64,000 bases of DNA from Yoonia ponticola (GTDB lineage: Bacteria > Pseudomonadota > Alphaproteobacteria > Rhodobacterales > Rhodobacteraceae), in the NCBI RefSeq assembly GCF_014199395.1, contig NZ_JACIJM010000005.1, positions 302,283-366,282 on the forward strand. Direction: 5' to 3'. The notes under the pieces were generated by a model. The model ran no database searches. It saw only the letters and a list, made by a program, of their open reading frames with translations, and had not been told where the DNA came from. This document shows positions 16,228 to 25,059 of the stretch, piece by piece (position 1 is the stretch's first letter; the number at the start of each line of letters is the position of its first letter). Made by a program: the position numbers and the translations under genes.

Positions 16228-17157
16228 TTAGCGCCCAGATGTGAGCGCGAGAAAGACGTCTTCGAGATCGGATTGTTCGGTGCTGATGTCAGCGATTTTG
16301 ATGTCGGCGTTGCGCAGAATGTCGAGGATCTGGTCTGCGCTGGTTTGCGCCGTGTGGTAGCTGAACGCGAGGGTGCCGTCGGTGCGGATTTGACCTGTGA
16401 TCGTGTCGGGGAGCGCTGGAAGTGTGGCGTCGGTCGCGGGGCGCACGACCAAGGTTTTACTGTCGAGGCGGCCAAGAAGGTTCGCGGTGGTATCGCGCAC
16501 GATCAGGTCGCCGTGGTTGATAATCGCGATTTCGTCACACATTTCTTGCGCTTCTTCCAAGTAGTGTGTGGTGAGGATGATTGTGGTGCCTTGCTCGTTC
16601 AGTTTACGCACGTTGGCCCAGAGCATGTTGCGCAATTCAATATCGACGCCTGCGGTTGGTTCATCCAGCACGAGGATATGCGGCGTATGCACCAGTGCTT
16701 TGCCCATCAGTAAGCGGCGGCGCATCCCGCCTGACAGCGAGCGTGCGTAGGCGTCTGCTTTGTCCGTCAGGCCGATGAAGTCGAGGATTTCGTCGGTTTT
16801 GCGTTTGGATTTTGGCACGCCGTAGAGACCTGCTTGGACGTCCAATGATCCGCGGGGCGTGAAGAACGCATCAAGGTGGGGTTCTTGTGGCATTATCCCG
16901 ATGGATGCCCGCGATTGGCGCGGGTTTTCGTCTTGGTCAAAGCCCCAGATTTTCACGGTGCCCTCGGTTTTTGTCACGAGGCCAGCGAGGATGTTAATCA
17001 ATGTTGATTTGCCTGCACCGTTCGGCCCAAGCAATCCAAAGACCGACCCGCGTTTGATGTTCAGATCAACGCCTTTCAGCGCGTCTTTTGCGGCGGATTT
17101 ACCCGTTGCTGCATAGGTTTTGCGGAGCCCTGTGATTTCGATGGCGTTCTGGGTCAT
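16228..17157 (-). CDS. ABC transporter ATP-binding protein (DrrA/CcmA type)
   Basis: 309 residues. Walker A is GPNGAGKSTL, the signature LSGGMRRRL, and Walker B ILVLDEPTAG, followed by the H-loop region TTHYLEEAQEM. A C-terminal extension of about 90 residues is typical of DrrA-like exporters that pair with an ABC-2 permease. No permease gene lies on either side, so its partner must be elsewhere. The start at 17157 (MTQNAIEI) is chosen; an upstream in-frame extension has no family match. It is divergent from the zinc-ribbon gene. Confidence 0.9.
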   Translation of the reverse strand: MTQNAIEITGLRKTYAATGKSAAKDALKGVDLNIKRGSVFGLLGPNGAGKSTLINILAGLVTKTEGTVKIWGFDQDENPRQSRASIGIMPQEPHLDAFFTPRGSLDVQAGLYGVPKSKRKTDEILDFIGLTDKADAYARSLSGGMRRRLLMGKALVHTPHILVLDEPTAGVDIELRNMLWANVRKLNEQGTTIILTTHYLEEAQEMCDEIAIINHGDLIVRDTTANLLGRLDSKTLVVRPATDATLPALPDTITGQIRTDGTLAFSYHTAQTSADQILDILRNADIKIADISTEQSDLEDVFLALTSGR

Positions 17158-17259
17158 GCTGAATCTTTCATCTTGCGGAGGGCTCTGGCCATAGGCGTAA
17201 CGCTGGGCTATCAAGACCCTTAGATAGTCGCAACCCACCAGCAATCAAGCAGGCCCTTT

Positions 17260-17442
17260 ATGACCACACCCGCACCTGAGACCCGTATCGTATCTGACTG
17301 GCGTGTGTCCTGTGACGGTGGTGAAGCCGCATTGGGTCATCCGCGCGTTTGGCTGTCGATCCCGCACGACAAAGGTTTTGTCGAATGCGGGTATTGTGAC
17401 GCGAAAATCGTCCATGAGGATTTTAAAGATATCGTAAAGTGA
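17260..17442 (+). CDS. CHCC zinc-ribbon protein (NDUFS6-like)
   Basis: 60 residues. The four ligands are in SCDGG...GHPRVWL...CGYC, a C-X8-H-X15-C-X2-C pattern of the zf-CHCC family. This is the bacterial form of the small complex I subunit NDUFS6, and in Alphaproteobacteria it is usually a free-standing gene. A complex I role is inferred from the family. It overlaps the next gene by 4 nt. Confidence 0.85.
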   Translation: MTTPAPETRIVSDWRVSCDGGEAALGHPRVWLSIPHDKGFVECGYCDAKIVHEDFKDIVK

Positions 17443-18098
17443 GGTGGCTGGTCCGGCTGATTGCTGGGCTGTGTTGCATTGTTATGCTTTACCTGTCCGC
17501 TGCGTTTATCGGTGCGTTTGTGCCGGGGCGCACGGCGTCGGTTGTGGTTGGCGATGATGTCACGATTAAACTCATTGCAGGCCCGATCCACTATGATCTT
17601 TTGTTGCCTGCGACGCCTGAAACACGGCAGGCATTCGGGTTTCTGAACGAGTTTGGCGTGCCCGTTGAGACGTCTGATTGGATCGTTGTCGGGTGGGGCA
17701 GTCAGGCGTTTTATACCGCGACTGGGGGATATCAGGACCTAGATATCGGTCCCATCTTTCGCGCGGTGACGGGTGATTCTGCGGTCTTTCGGTTTGATGC
17801 GATTTCTGCCGATTTGACGGGGTTCGGTGACGCGGTTCCGATGAGTAACGCCCAATATGCCCAGCTACGCGGTCAAATTCTGCAAGGCGTGATGCGCGAT
17901 GAGACTGCTGGTGTGATGCCCGTTGCGGGGGCCGGATTTACCGCGACGGATGTTTTCCTAGAGGCGAGGGGACGGTTTTCGATCCTGCGGACTTGCAACG
18001 TGTGGATTGGTGAAGTCTTGCGCGGTGCTGGCGTGAAGATGGGTGCATGGACGCCGACGCCTTATGCCGTGACGCTTTCGCGCTGGTGGTTTGGTTAA
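17439..18098 (+). CDS. TIGR02117/DUF2459 family membrane-anchored protein
   Basis: 219 residues from a GTG start overlapping the previous stop. One N-terminal membrane helix ([24 protein letters not shown]) precedes a periplasmic domain with the family's conserved histidine ([10 protein letters not shown]), the GWGSQAFY block and the cysteine motif TCNVW. The family is uncharacterised; the Cys/His pair resembles a papain-like amidase arrangement, which is inference. Its 3' end lies about 70 bp from polA. Confidence 0.8.
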   Translation: MRWLVRLIAGLCCIVMLYLSAAFIGAFVPGRTASVVVGDDVTIKLIAGPIHYDLLLPATPETRQAFGFLNEFGVPVETSDWIVVGWGSQAFYTATGGYQDLDIGPIFRAVTGDSAVFRFDAISADLTGFGDAVPMSNAQYAQLRGQILQGVMRDETAGVMPVAGAGFTATDVFLEARGRFSILRTCNVWIGEVLRGAGVKMGAWTPTPYAVTLSRWWFG

Positions 18099-18168
18099 CG
18101 CGCAAACCCGCTGGCGAGTTGGGACAGAACATGGCAAAACCAACGCGAACACCTTGGGAGATATTCAC

Positions 18169-20964
18169 ATGAGCCAGCAATTCGGCAAAGGCTGCCATCT
18201 GCATTTGATCGACGGATCGGCGTTTATTTTCCGTGCCTACCATGCGCTGCCGCCGCTGACGCGCAAGTCAGACGGGCTGCCGATTGGGGCGGTGTCCGGT
18301 TTTGTGAATATGTTGCAACGCTATATTGAGGGTAATACTGGCCCCGATGCGGCCACCCATGTCGCTGTTATCTTTGATAAAGGTAGCCACACATTCCGCA
18401 ACGACATGTATGACCAGTACAAAGCGAACCGCGATGCGATGCCCGAGGATTTGCGCCCGCAGATGCCGCTAACCCGCGAGGCGACACGGGCGTTTAATAT
18501 TGCTTGCGAAGAGATCGAAGGGTTCGAGGCGGACGATATTATTGCGACGCTGTCCCATCAGGCCCGTGATGCGGGTGGGCGCGTGACGATTGTTTCGTCG
18601 GATAAGGATTTGATGCAGTTGGTTGGCGGCGGCGTGGAAATGCTTGACCCGATGAAGAACAAGCGGATTGACGATGAAGGCGTGCACGAGAAATTCGGTG
18701 TTGGTCCGAACCGTGTGGTTGATGTGCAGGCGCTCGCTGGTGATAGCGTGGATAACGTGCCGGGTGCGCCGGGAATCGGGATCAAAACGGCGGCTCTGTT
18801 GATTAACGAATATGGTGATCTAGAAAGCTTGTTGGACCGTGCAAGCGAGATCAAACAGCCCAAACGCCGTCAGACTTTGATCGATCATCGGGCGCAGATT
18901 GAGTTGTCAAAACGGCTCGTGCAGCTTGATTGTGAAATGGAGTTACCGTTTGATCTGGATTCGCTGGAAATCAAAGATCCGGATTCAGAAACCTTGCTCG
19001 CGTTCTTGGGCGAAATGGAATTCCGCACGGTTTTGAAACGCATCGCGGACCGGATGGGCGTTGAAGCGCCAGTGATCGCAGACGCTGCCCCTGTTGAAAT
19101 CGACACGCCCGATGCGGTGCCTTTTGACGCTGAAAAATACGAATGCGTGTCGGATATCACAGCATTGCAGACGTGGATCGACCGGATTTATGCGCGAGGG
19201 TACGTGGCCGTGGACACGGAAACCACGTCGCTGAACGAAATGCGTGCGCAATTGGTCGGCATTTCGCTCTGCGTCACACCCGGCGAGGCGTGTTACATTC
19301 CGCTGACCCATAAGGGCGGCAAAGCGGATGACTTGTTCGGCAATGACGATCTGGCCGACGGGCAAATGGGTTTTGAGGATTGTCTGAACCTGCTGACCCC
19401 GATGTTGCAGGACCCGTCGATTGTCAAAATCGGCCAGAATATGAAATACGACACCAAGATTTTCGCGAACCTTGGGATCACTGTGGCGCCCATCGACGAC
19501 ACGATGCTGATGTCCTACGCGATGCACGGCGGCATGCATAACCACGGCATGGATTTGCTGTCCGAGAAATACCTAAGCCATACGCCGATCCCGATTAAGC
19601 CATTGTTGGGTACAGGGAAATCCGCGATTACATTCGACCGCGTGCCTGTCGCGGACGCCGTGCCTTATGCGGCTGAGGACGCGGATATCACGCTGCGTCT
19701 GTGGCAAATGTTCAAACCAAAGCTTCACACAGTTGGGGTGACCACGGTCTATGAAACGTTAGAGCGGCCATTGGTGCCGGTTTTGGCGCAGATGGAACGC
19801 AACGGTATCAAAGTGGACCGCGATACGCTGTCGCGGATGTCGAATGCGTTTAGCCAAAAGATGGCATCGCTAGAGGCTGACATTCACGAAAAAGCGGGGC
19901 GTTCGTTTAATGTCGGCTCGCCGAAGCAGCTGGGCGAAATCCTGTTTGATGAGATGTCGCTGCCAGGTGGCAAAAAGGGGAAAACAGGGGCCTATTCTAC
20001 GGGCGCTGATATCCTCGAAGACCTCGCGACAGAGCATGAAATGCCGGGGTTGGTTTTGGATTGGCGGCAGTTGTCGAAACTGAAATCGACATACACGGAT
20101 GCGTTGCAGGACCATATCAATGCAGACACAGGTCGCGTGCACACGTCCTATTCCATCGCTGGCGCAAACACTGGACGTTTGGCGTCGACCGACCCTAACC
20201 TGCAAAACATCCCGATCCGCTCTGAAGAAGGGCGTCGCATTCGCGAAGCCTTTGTCGCGGGTGAAGGCAAGGTTTTGGTTTCGCTCGACTATTCTCAGAT
20301 CGAGCTGCGTATCTTGGCGCATATCGCAGGCATTGATGCGCTGAAACAAGCGTTCAAAGACGGCCAAGACATCCACGCGATGACGGCCTCTGAAATGTTC
20401 GATGTGCCGATGGACGAGATGACGCCGGACATCCGCAGGCAGGCCAAGGCGATCAACTTTGGCGTGATTTATGGGATCTCCGGCTTTGGCCTTGCACGGA
20501 ATTTGCGCATTCCACGCGGCGAAGCGCAGGGCTTTATCGACCGTTATTTCGAACGCTTTCCGGGCATTCGCGCTTATATGGACGAAACCGTGCAATTCGC
20601 AAAGGACCACGGCTATGTCCAAACGCTGTTCGGGCGTAAAATCCACACGCCGGAAATCAACGCCAAAGGCCCCGGCGCTGGCTTTGCAAAACGTGGTGCG
20701 ATCAACGCGCCGATCCAAGGAACCGCAGCTGACGTGATCCGCCGCGCGATGGTGCGGATGCCGGAAGCGATTGCGGACCTGCCTGCGAAAATGCTGCTAC
20801 AGGTCCACGATGAATTAATCTTTGAGGTCGACGAAGCCGCAGCTGACGACTTGATCACCATTGCACGTGACATCATGGAAAATGCCAGCGACCCTGCGGT
20901 GAAGCTGGACGTCAAACTGGCTGTGGACGCTGGGCGCGGCAAGAATTGGGCGGAAGCACACTAG
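18169..20964 (+). CDS. polA: DNA polymerase I
   Basis: 931 residues, all three domains. The 5' nuclease covers about 1-290. The 3'-5' proofreading domain is intact, with Asp349 and Glu351 in DTETTS, then KIGQNMKYD and YAAEDADITL. The polymerase has motif A DYSQIELR (Asp707), the O-helix RRQAKAINFGVIYG and motif C VHDE (His880-Asp881). It fills gaps in repair and replaces RNA primers. The start MSQQFGKG at 18169 fits the family; a TTG 78 nt upstream is rejected because it overlaps the previous gene. Confidence 0.97.
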   Translation: MSQQFGKGCHLHLIDGSAFIFRAYHALPPLTRKSDGLPIGAVSGFVNMLQRYIEGNTGPDAATHVAVIFDKGSHTFRNDMYDQYKANRDAMPEDLRPQMPLTREATRAFNIACEEIEGFEADDIIATLSHQARDAGGRVTIVSSDKDLMQLVGGGVEMLDPMKNKRIDDEGVHEKFGVGPNRVVDVQALAGDSVDNVPGAPGIGIKTAALLINEYGDLESLLDRASEIKQPKRRQTLIDHRAQIELSKRLVQLDCEMELPFDLDSLEIKDPDSETLLAFLGEMEFRTVLKRIADRMGVEAPVIADAAPVEIDTPDAVPFDAEKYECVSDITALQTWIDRIYARGYVAVDTETTSLNEMRAQLVGISLCVTPGEACYIPLTHKGGKADDLFGNDDLADGQMGFEDCLNLLTPMLQDPSIVKIGQNMKYDTKIFANLGITVAPIDDTMLMSYAMHGGMHNHGMDLLSEKYLSHTPIPIKPLLGTGKSAITFDRVPVADAVPYAAEDADITLRLWQMFKPKLHTVGVTTVYETLERPLVPVLAQMERNGIKVDRDTLSRMSNAFSQKMASLEADIHEKAGRSFNVGSPKQLGEILFDEMSLPGGKKGKTGAYSTGADILEDLATEHEMPGLVLDWRQLSKLKSTYTDALQDHINADTGRVHTSYSIAGANTGRLASTDPNLQNIPIRSEEGRRIREAFVAGEGKVLVSLDYSQIELRILAHIAGIDALKQAFKDGQDIHAMTASEMFDVPMDEMTPDIRRQAKAINFGVIYGISGFGLARNLRIPRGEAQGFIDRYFERFPGIRAYMDETVQFAKDHGYVQTLFGRKIHTPEINAKGPGAGFAKRGAINAPIQGTAADVIRRAMVRMPEAIADLPAKMLLQVHDELIFEVDEAAADDLITIARDIMENASDPAVKLDVKLAVDAGRGKNWAEAH

Positions 20965-20975
20965 CCACACACCGC

Positions 20976-21030
20976 CTTCTTTGACTTCTTCTAAATCCCG
21001 GGGGAGGTCTGGAGGGGGCTGGCCCCCTCC
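20976..21030 (-). repeat. Extragenic repeat copy R3 (tail type A)
   Basis: On the minus strand: GGAGGGGGCCAGCCCCCTCC hairpin, CTCCCCCGGGATTT and tail AGAAGAAGTCAAAGAAG. The tail begins 11 nt after the polA stop codon; the head faces the convergent small heat-shock gene. Confidence 0.8.
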
Positions 21031-21065
21031 AGTGTCGCGGCGGGCAGGGCCCGTCGCAATCTGTC

Positions 21066-21533
21066 TTAGTTTACCGAATTGGCCTCGACTAAGTTCGCAT
21101 CGCTTTTCGGCGCTTTGCTAATCTCGATCCGGCGCGGTTTCAGCGCCTCAGGCACTTCGCGTGTCAGGTCGATATGCAGCATCCCATCCGCGTGGGACGC
21201 GCCCGTGACGCGCACATGGTCGGCCAGCGTATAGCGGCGTTCAAACGCACGTGTGGCAATCCCGCGATGCAGGTAGGTTTTCTCGGCCTCATCGTCCGCT
21301 TTGCGCGCGGTCACGATCAACGCACGGTCGCGCACTTCGATAGACAGGTCGTTATCCGAGAACCCAGCAACGGCGATAGAAATCCGCCAGCTGTCGTCTT
21401 CGGTCTTTTCAATATTGTAAGGGGGGTAGCTGTTTTGGCTCACGTCATTGGCAAGTGCGCGATCCATCAGATCAGCAATTTGGTCAAAGCCAACAGTGGC
21501 ACGGTAGAGTGGTGTTAAATCAAGTCGACGCAT
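21066..21533 (-). CDS. Small heat-shock protein (Hsp20/IbpA family)
   Basis: 155 residues with an alpha-crystallin domain: YPPYNIEKTEDDSWRISIAVAGFSDNDLSIEV, the GIATRAFERRYTLADHVRVTGA block and HIDLTREVPEALKPRRIEI. It is an ATP-independent holdase that keeps unfolding proteins soluble during heat stress. MRRLDLT at 21533 is the preferred start because AAAGGA lies eight bases ahead; the ATG three codons upstream would overlap that site. A good RpoH-type promoter lies about 100 bp upstream. Confidence 0.93.
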   Translation of the reverse strand: MRRLDLTPLYRATVGFDQIADLMDRALANDVSQNSYPPYNIEKTEDDSWRISIAVAGFSDNDLSIEVRDRALIVTARKADDEAEKTYLHRGIATRAFERRYTLADHVRVTGASHADGMLHIDLTREVPEALKPRRIEISKAPKSDANLVEANSVN

Positions 21534-21629
21534 TTCGGTCATCCTTTATCAAGCGATAACAATGTGATGCCTTCCCATTGGGACAGGCGTTTCGTTTAGG
21601 GCCCCAATATTGGCGACCCCGTATCATAG

Positions 21630-21658
21630 ATTTGGGAAGTCCGATTTCCGGTTTCAAG
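21630..21658 (-). promoter_or_regulatory. RpoH (sigma32)-type promoter for hsp20
   Basis: On the minus strand: CTTGAAA, 15-nt spacer, CCCAAAT, close to the heat-shock consensus CTTGAAA...CCCATNT. It would give a leader of about 80-90 nt before the hsp20 start, long enough for an RNA thermometer. Confidence 0.65.
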
Positions 21659-21698
21659 TGCGCGTCTGAAAAAGCCGTCTCGGGCGGGTTAGCGGCTG

Positions 21699-22511
21699 TC
21701 AGTTAGAGCTGATGAATTTTGCGCCCGTGTCGTTGCGTTCGCCGATTTGGATGAGACGTTGCTCGCCGCCGGGTTTTGCAGGGCCACGTGCTGCGAATTC
21801 TGCCAAAAGGACTTGCAGTGGTTCTTGCAGCGATGTGCCGAGCGAGATCTTGTTCCCGCTCGATTCGGCGACGGCAGAGACGACGGAAACGATCTGGGCG
21901 CGCCCGTTTTGGATGCGGAATACTGGTGATCCGGACGAGCCGGATTCGACGTCGCAATCCATGACAAGCGCCCCGCTTTGGCGTCCCAGAATTGTGCAGG
22001 ATTCTTGCAGGCTTGGTGCCTCGGCTCGGTTTTTACCGTAAGACACGATCGCAACTTCGTCGCCCGCAAACGGGCGTGCCGCGATGGGGAACGGTTGAAT
22101 GCCGCTGTATCTGATCGGTTGTGACAGCTCTAGAACGGCGATGTCATGTCTTACGCCATCGACCCGCGCGGTGGGGCCATCGGGCACGTAATCGGGGTGG
22201 GCGACGATCCGTATGATGTTGCGCGTGGCGGCGGCCCGTCCGTTGCGCAAGCCTGCTTGAAAGACCAATTTATCTGCTGAAATGAGTTCGTTATTCGAAT
22301 CGTACACGCAATGCGCCGCCGTCAGCAGCAAGCGGTCGCGGATCAATGCCGCCGTGCAAAACCCGCTATTGTCGATGTTCAATCGACCGACCGCTTCCCA
22401 GCCTTGGCTGTCTTGCCGCGAGTCCAGCGTCACAAGCTCTGTCGCGTTTTGCGCGGACGCCGTGACGGCCGCCAAAGCGATTGCAGTTGCGAGGAATATC
22501 CTACGGATCAT
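21699..22511 (-). CDS. Secreted trypsin-like serine protease
   Basis: 270 residues. The signal peptide MIRRIFLATAIALAAVTASAQ is followed by a chymotrypsin-fold domain with the full catalytic triad: His67 in LLTAAHC, Asp123 in RHDIAVLEL and Ser193 in GSSGSP. The normal GDSGG is GSSGS here, as in many bacterial S1B-like proteases. It should be periplasmic or secreted; no PDZ or membrane anchor is seen. It follows the glcF gene on the same strand with a 61-bp gap, and nothing indicates a functional link to it. Confidence 0.88.
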   Translation of the reverse strand: MIRRIFLATAIALAAVTASAQNATELVTLDSRQDSQGWEAVGRLNIDNSGFCTAALIRDRLLLTAAHCVYDSNNELISADKLVFQAGLRNGRAAATRNIIRIVAHPDYVPDGPTARVDGVRHDIAVLELSQPIRYSGIQPFPIAARPFAGDEVAIVSYGKNRAEAPSLQESCTILGRQSGALVMDCDVESGSSGSPVFRIQNGRAQIVSVVSAVAESSGNKISLGTSLQEPLQVLLAEFAARGPAKPGGEQRLIQIGERNDTGAKFISSN

Positions 22512-22572
22512 GATGCGGCCTTCAACTAAAGTTCACCACATCGTCAGCGATCTGTGCGGCGAGATTAAGGCA

Positions 22573-23892
22573 TCATCGCAGGATTGGCACGGCAGGTGTA
22601 GCGTTTTTGTCAGCACGCAGGGCAGGGGGCTGAGGCCCGCCTGTGGCCCAATCGAGCAATTCAACCGTATGTACAATCGGCACATCGGTGGCGCTGCCGA
22701 TCTGCATCATGCAGCCGATGTTACCTGCCGCGATAATGTCGGGTGTCAGGGCCTCTAGCGTTTGAACTTTGCGGGTCTTTAGCTGGCCAGAGATTTCCGG
22801 CTGCATCAGGTTGTAAGTCCCTGCGGACCCACAGCAAAGATGGCTGTCTTTGGGTTCCAGCACGGTGAAACCGGCGTTTTTCAGCAGGTCTTTGGGGAAG
22901 GTTTTGATTTGCTGGCCATGTTGTAGTGAGCAGGCGGCGTGATAGGCGACTTTGGTGTTTTTCGGCTCGCCTTTTGGTAGGTCGAGCTTCATCAAAACTT
23001 CGGAGACATCCATGGCAATCGCGGACACCCGTGCGGCATCAGCGGCCAGCGGGTCATTGCGGAACATATGCCCGTAATCCTTAACGGTTGTGCCGCAGCC
23101 GGAGGTGTTAATCACGATTGCATCCAACCCACCTGCATCCATCTGCTTGGTCCACGCTTTGATATTGCGGGCAGCGGTGGCATGGCTTTCGCGTTCTTTG
23201 CCCATATGATGGGTCAGCGCACCGCAACAGCCTTGGCCTTCAGGGATTACAACTTCGGCGCCGTGCCGCGTCAGCAGTCGGATCGTCGCATCGTTGATGT
23301 CGGTGTTCAGTGCCCGTTGCGCACAGCCAGTCATCAAGGCGACGCGCATTTTCGGCTTCTCAGCGGTAAACGTCTGAGGATCATCATTTTTACTGACAGG
23401 CGGGACTTGTTTCGGGGCCATGGCAATCATCGCCCGCAGACGTGGATCAGGCAGGAATCGACCAATGGGCCGTGCGATTTTTGCGCCCAATAGTGCGATG
23501 CGGAACCGTGTCGGATAGGGTAAAATCTGCGCCAGCGCCCACCGCAAAGCACGTTCCGACAAGGGGCGTTTGTAGTTTTCTTCGATATAGGCGCGGGCGT
23601 GATCGACCAGATGCATATAATGGACGCCAGACGGGCAGGTCGTCATGCAAGCCAAACACGACAGACAGCGGTCGATATGTTTCACCGTCTTTTCATCCGG
23701 CACACGTTGGTTTTCGAGCATGTCCTTGATCAGGTAAATGCGACCACGGGGGCTGTCCAGCTCGTCGCCAAGCACTTGATATGTCGGACAAGTTGCCGTG
23801 CAAAACCCGCAATGCACACAAGCCCGCAGGATTTCATTTGCGCGTTTTGTACCCGGATCGGTCAGTTGCTCTGGCGTGAAGGTTGTTTGCAT
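22573..23892 (-). CDS. glcF: Glycolate oxidase iron-sulfur subunit
   Basis: 439 residues. Two 4Fe-4S ferredoxin motifs lie near the N-terminus (CVHCGFCTATCP and CLSCLACMTTCP). Two CCG cysteine-rich domains follow (GCCGALTHHMG and CCGSAGTYN). GlcF passes electrons from the flavin subunits GlcD/GlcE toward the quinone pool during oxidation of glycolate to glyoxylate. Its ATG overlaps the glcE stop codon (TAATG). Third gene of the operon glcD-glcE-glcF. Confidence 0.95.
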   Translation of the reverse strand: MQTTFTPEQLTDPGTKRANEILRACVHCGFCTATCPTYQVLGDELDSPRGRIYLIKDMLENQRVPDEKTVKHIDRCLSCLACMTTCPSGVHYMHLVDHARAYIEENYKRPLSERALRWALAQILPYPTRFRIALLGAKIARPIGRFLPDPRLRAMIAMAPKQVPPVSKNDDPQTFTAEKPKMRVALMTGCAQRALNTDINDATIRLLTRHGAEVVIPEGQGCCGALTHHMGKERESHATAARNIKAWTKQMDAGGLDAIVINTSGCGTTVKDYGHMFRNDPLAADAARVSAIAMDVSEVLMKLDLPKGEPKNTKVAYHAACSLQHGQQIKTFPKDLLKNAGFTVLEPKDSHLCCGSAGTYNLMQPEISGQLKTRKVQTLEALTPDIIAAGNIGCMMQIGSATDVPIVHTVELLDWATGGPQPPALRADKNATPAVPILR

Positions 23893-24986
23893 TAGGACAT
23901 CATCCCGCTGTTAAGGATACCGCGTGGGTCAAATTTTGCGCGCAATCCTGCGGTGATCGCGGCCAATGGGGCGGGTTCTGGATGGAAAGTCGGCACATCG
24001 GCTGTGCCACGGATCAGTGTCGCGTGACCTTTGAAAGCGGCTAGGTTTGCCCGTAAATCAGTGCCTTGCGGCGCGGTGGCCCAGATCAATCCGCCGCCCC
24101 AGTCCAGCATTGTTCGGCTGGTGGCAGGCAGGGCTGCGACAGCCGCAGGGGCAGCACTCGGGCGCACGGAAATCCGCCAGATGTCGTCGGTGACGCCTGC
24201 AAACCCTGTCACATTGGCGATGTCGGGCCATGGATTTTGTTCGGTCACAACGTCAACTGCACCAAACGCTTTCAACAGATTTTGCAATTGTTCGGTGCGG
24301 TAAGCGATTGATTTCGCGAACCCTTCGATCCGCAAAAGCGTCTTGCGCGCGTCGGTGACATGCGCCGCACCCGTAATTTCAAACGGTGACCCAAGGGCGG
24401 CTGACATCGCTGCCACGGCTTGGGCGACGCTTTGGTCGTGGATGCATAACGTGGCGGTTGTTTCAGGTTTTGGCAGCACTTTTAACGAGACCTCGGTCAA
24501 AACGCCAAGCGTGCCAAACGATCCGCTGAGCAACTTGACCAGATCGTAGCCGGTGACATTTTTCATCACCCGACCACCGTTTTTGATGATCTGACCAGCC
24601 CCATCGACGAACCGCACGCCGAGCATGAAATCACGACAAGCGCCCACAGCAATCCGGCGCGGGCCGGAAACATTCGCCGCGACGACCCCACCTATCGTGG
24701 AGGCCCCTGTTGTACCTAGCAACCCGCGATGGTCCATCGGTTCAAACGCAAGCCGTTGATTTTCAACGTCCAAGGTCGCCTCAATCTCAGCAAGCGGGGT
24801 TCCTGCTTGTGCCACAAGTGTCAACGCGCCGGGCTCGTAAAGGCTAATCCCTGATAAGCCTGCCGTTGATAATGCCTCGCCGACAATCGGTTTCCCAATT
24901 GGTCGCGTGCCACCGCCCAGAATGCGTAGCGGGCCTTTGGCGCTTACAATCGCCTCTGAAATTTCGGTCTCGTTTTTCGGTGTCAT
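23892..24986 (-). CDS. glcE: Glycolate oxidase FAD-binding subunit
   Basis: 364 residues from MTPKNETEISEAI. The PCMH-type FAD-binding region has PLRILGGGTRPIG, GLLGTTGASTIGGVVAANVSGPRR and NVTGYDLVKLLSGSFGTLG. GlcE is the second flavoprotein subunit of the glycolate oxidase. The start at 24986 directly follows the tail of extragenic repeat R4, so the repeat supplies the translation initiation region. It overlaps glcF by 1 nt. Confidence 0.94.
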   Translation of the reverse strand: MTPKNETEISEAIVSAKGPLRILGGGTRPIGKPIVGEALSTAGLSGISLYEPGALTLVAQAGTPLAEIEATLDVENQRLAFEPMDHRGLLGTTGASTIGGVVAANVSGPRRIAVGACRDFMLGVRFVDGAGQIIKNGGRVMKNVTGYDLVKLLSGSFGTLGVLTEVSLKVLPKPETTATLCIHDQSVAQAVAAMSAALGSPFEITGAAHVTDARKTLLRIEGFAKSIAYRTEQLQNLLKAFGAVDVVTEQNPWPDIANVTGFAGVTDDIWRISVRPSAAPAAVAALPATSRTMLDWGGGLIWATAPQGTDLRANLAAFKGHATLIRGTADVPTFHPEPAPLAAITAGLRAKFDPRGILNSGMMS

Positions 24987-24988
24987 GG

Positions 24989-25037
24989 CTTCTTTGGCTC
25001 TCTTTAAATCCCGGGGGCTTGGGGGCTGGCCCCCAAA
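24989..25037 (-). repeat. Extragenic repeat copy R4 (tail type A) in the glc operon
   Basis: On the minus strand: TTTGGGGGCCAGCCCCCAAG hairpin, CCCCCGGGATTT and the tail AAAGAGAGCCAAAGAAG, ending 2 nt before the glcE ATG. Unlike most copies it lies tail-last before a start codon rather than tail-first after a stop codon. Confidence 0.8.
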
Positions 25038-25038
25038 T

Positions 25039-25058
25039 CGAATTTTCGCGAAAATTCG
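25039..25058. repeat. Perfect 20-bp palindrome after glcD
   Basis: CGAATTTTCGCGAAAATTCG is a perfect palindrome starting 2 nt past the glcD stop codon and abutting repeat R4. Together they fill the 73-bp glcD-glcE spacer with two consecutive hairpins. Confidence 0.85.
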
Positions 25059-25059
25059 T

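Noticed and set aside
19870..20718. 282-codon frame antisense to polA
   Set aside because: It lies wholly inside the polymerase domain of polA, which has intact catalytic motifs; no independent start signals.
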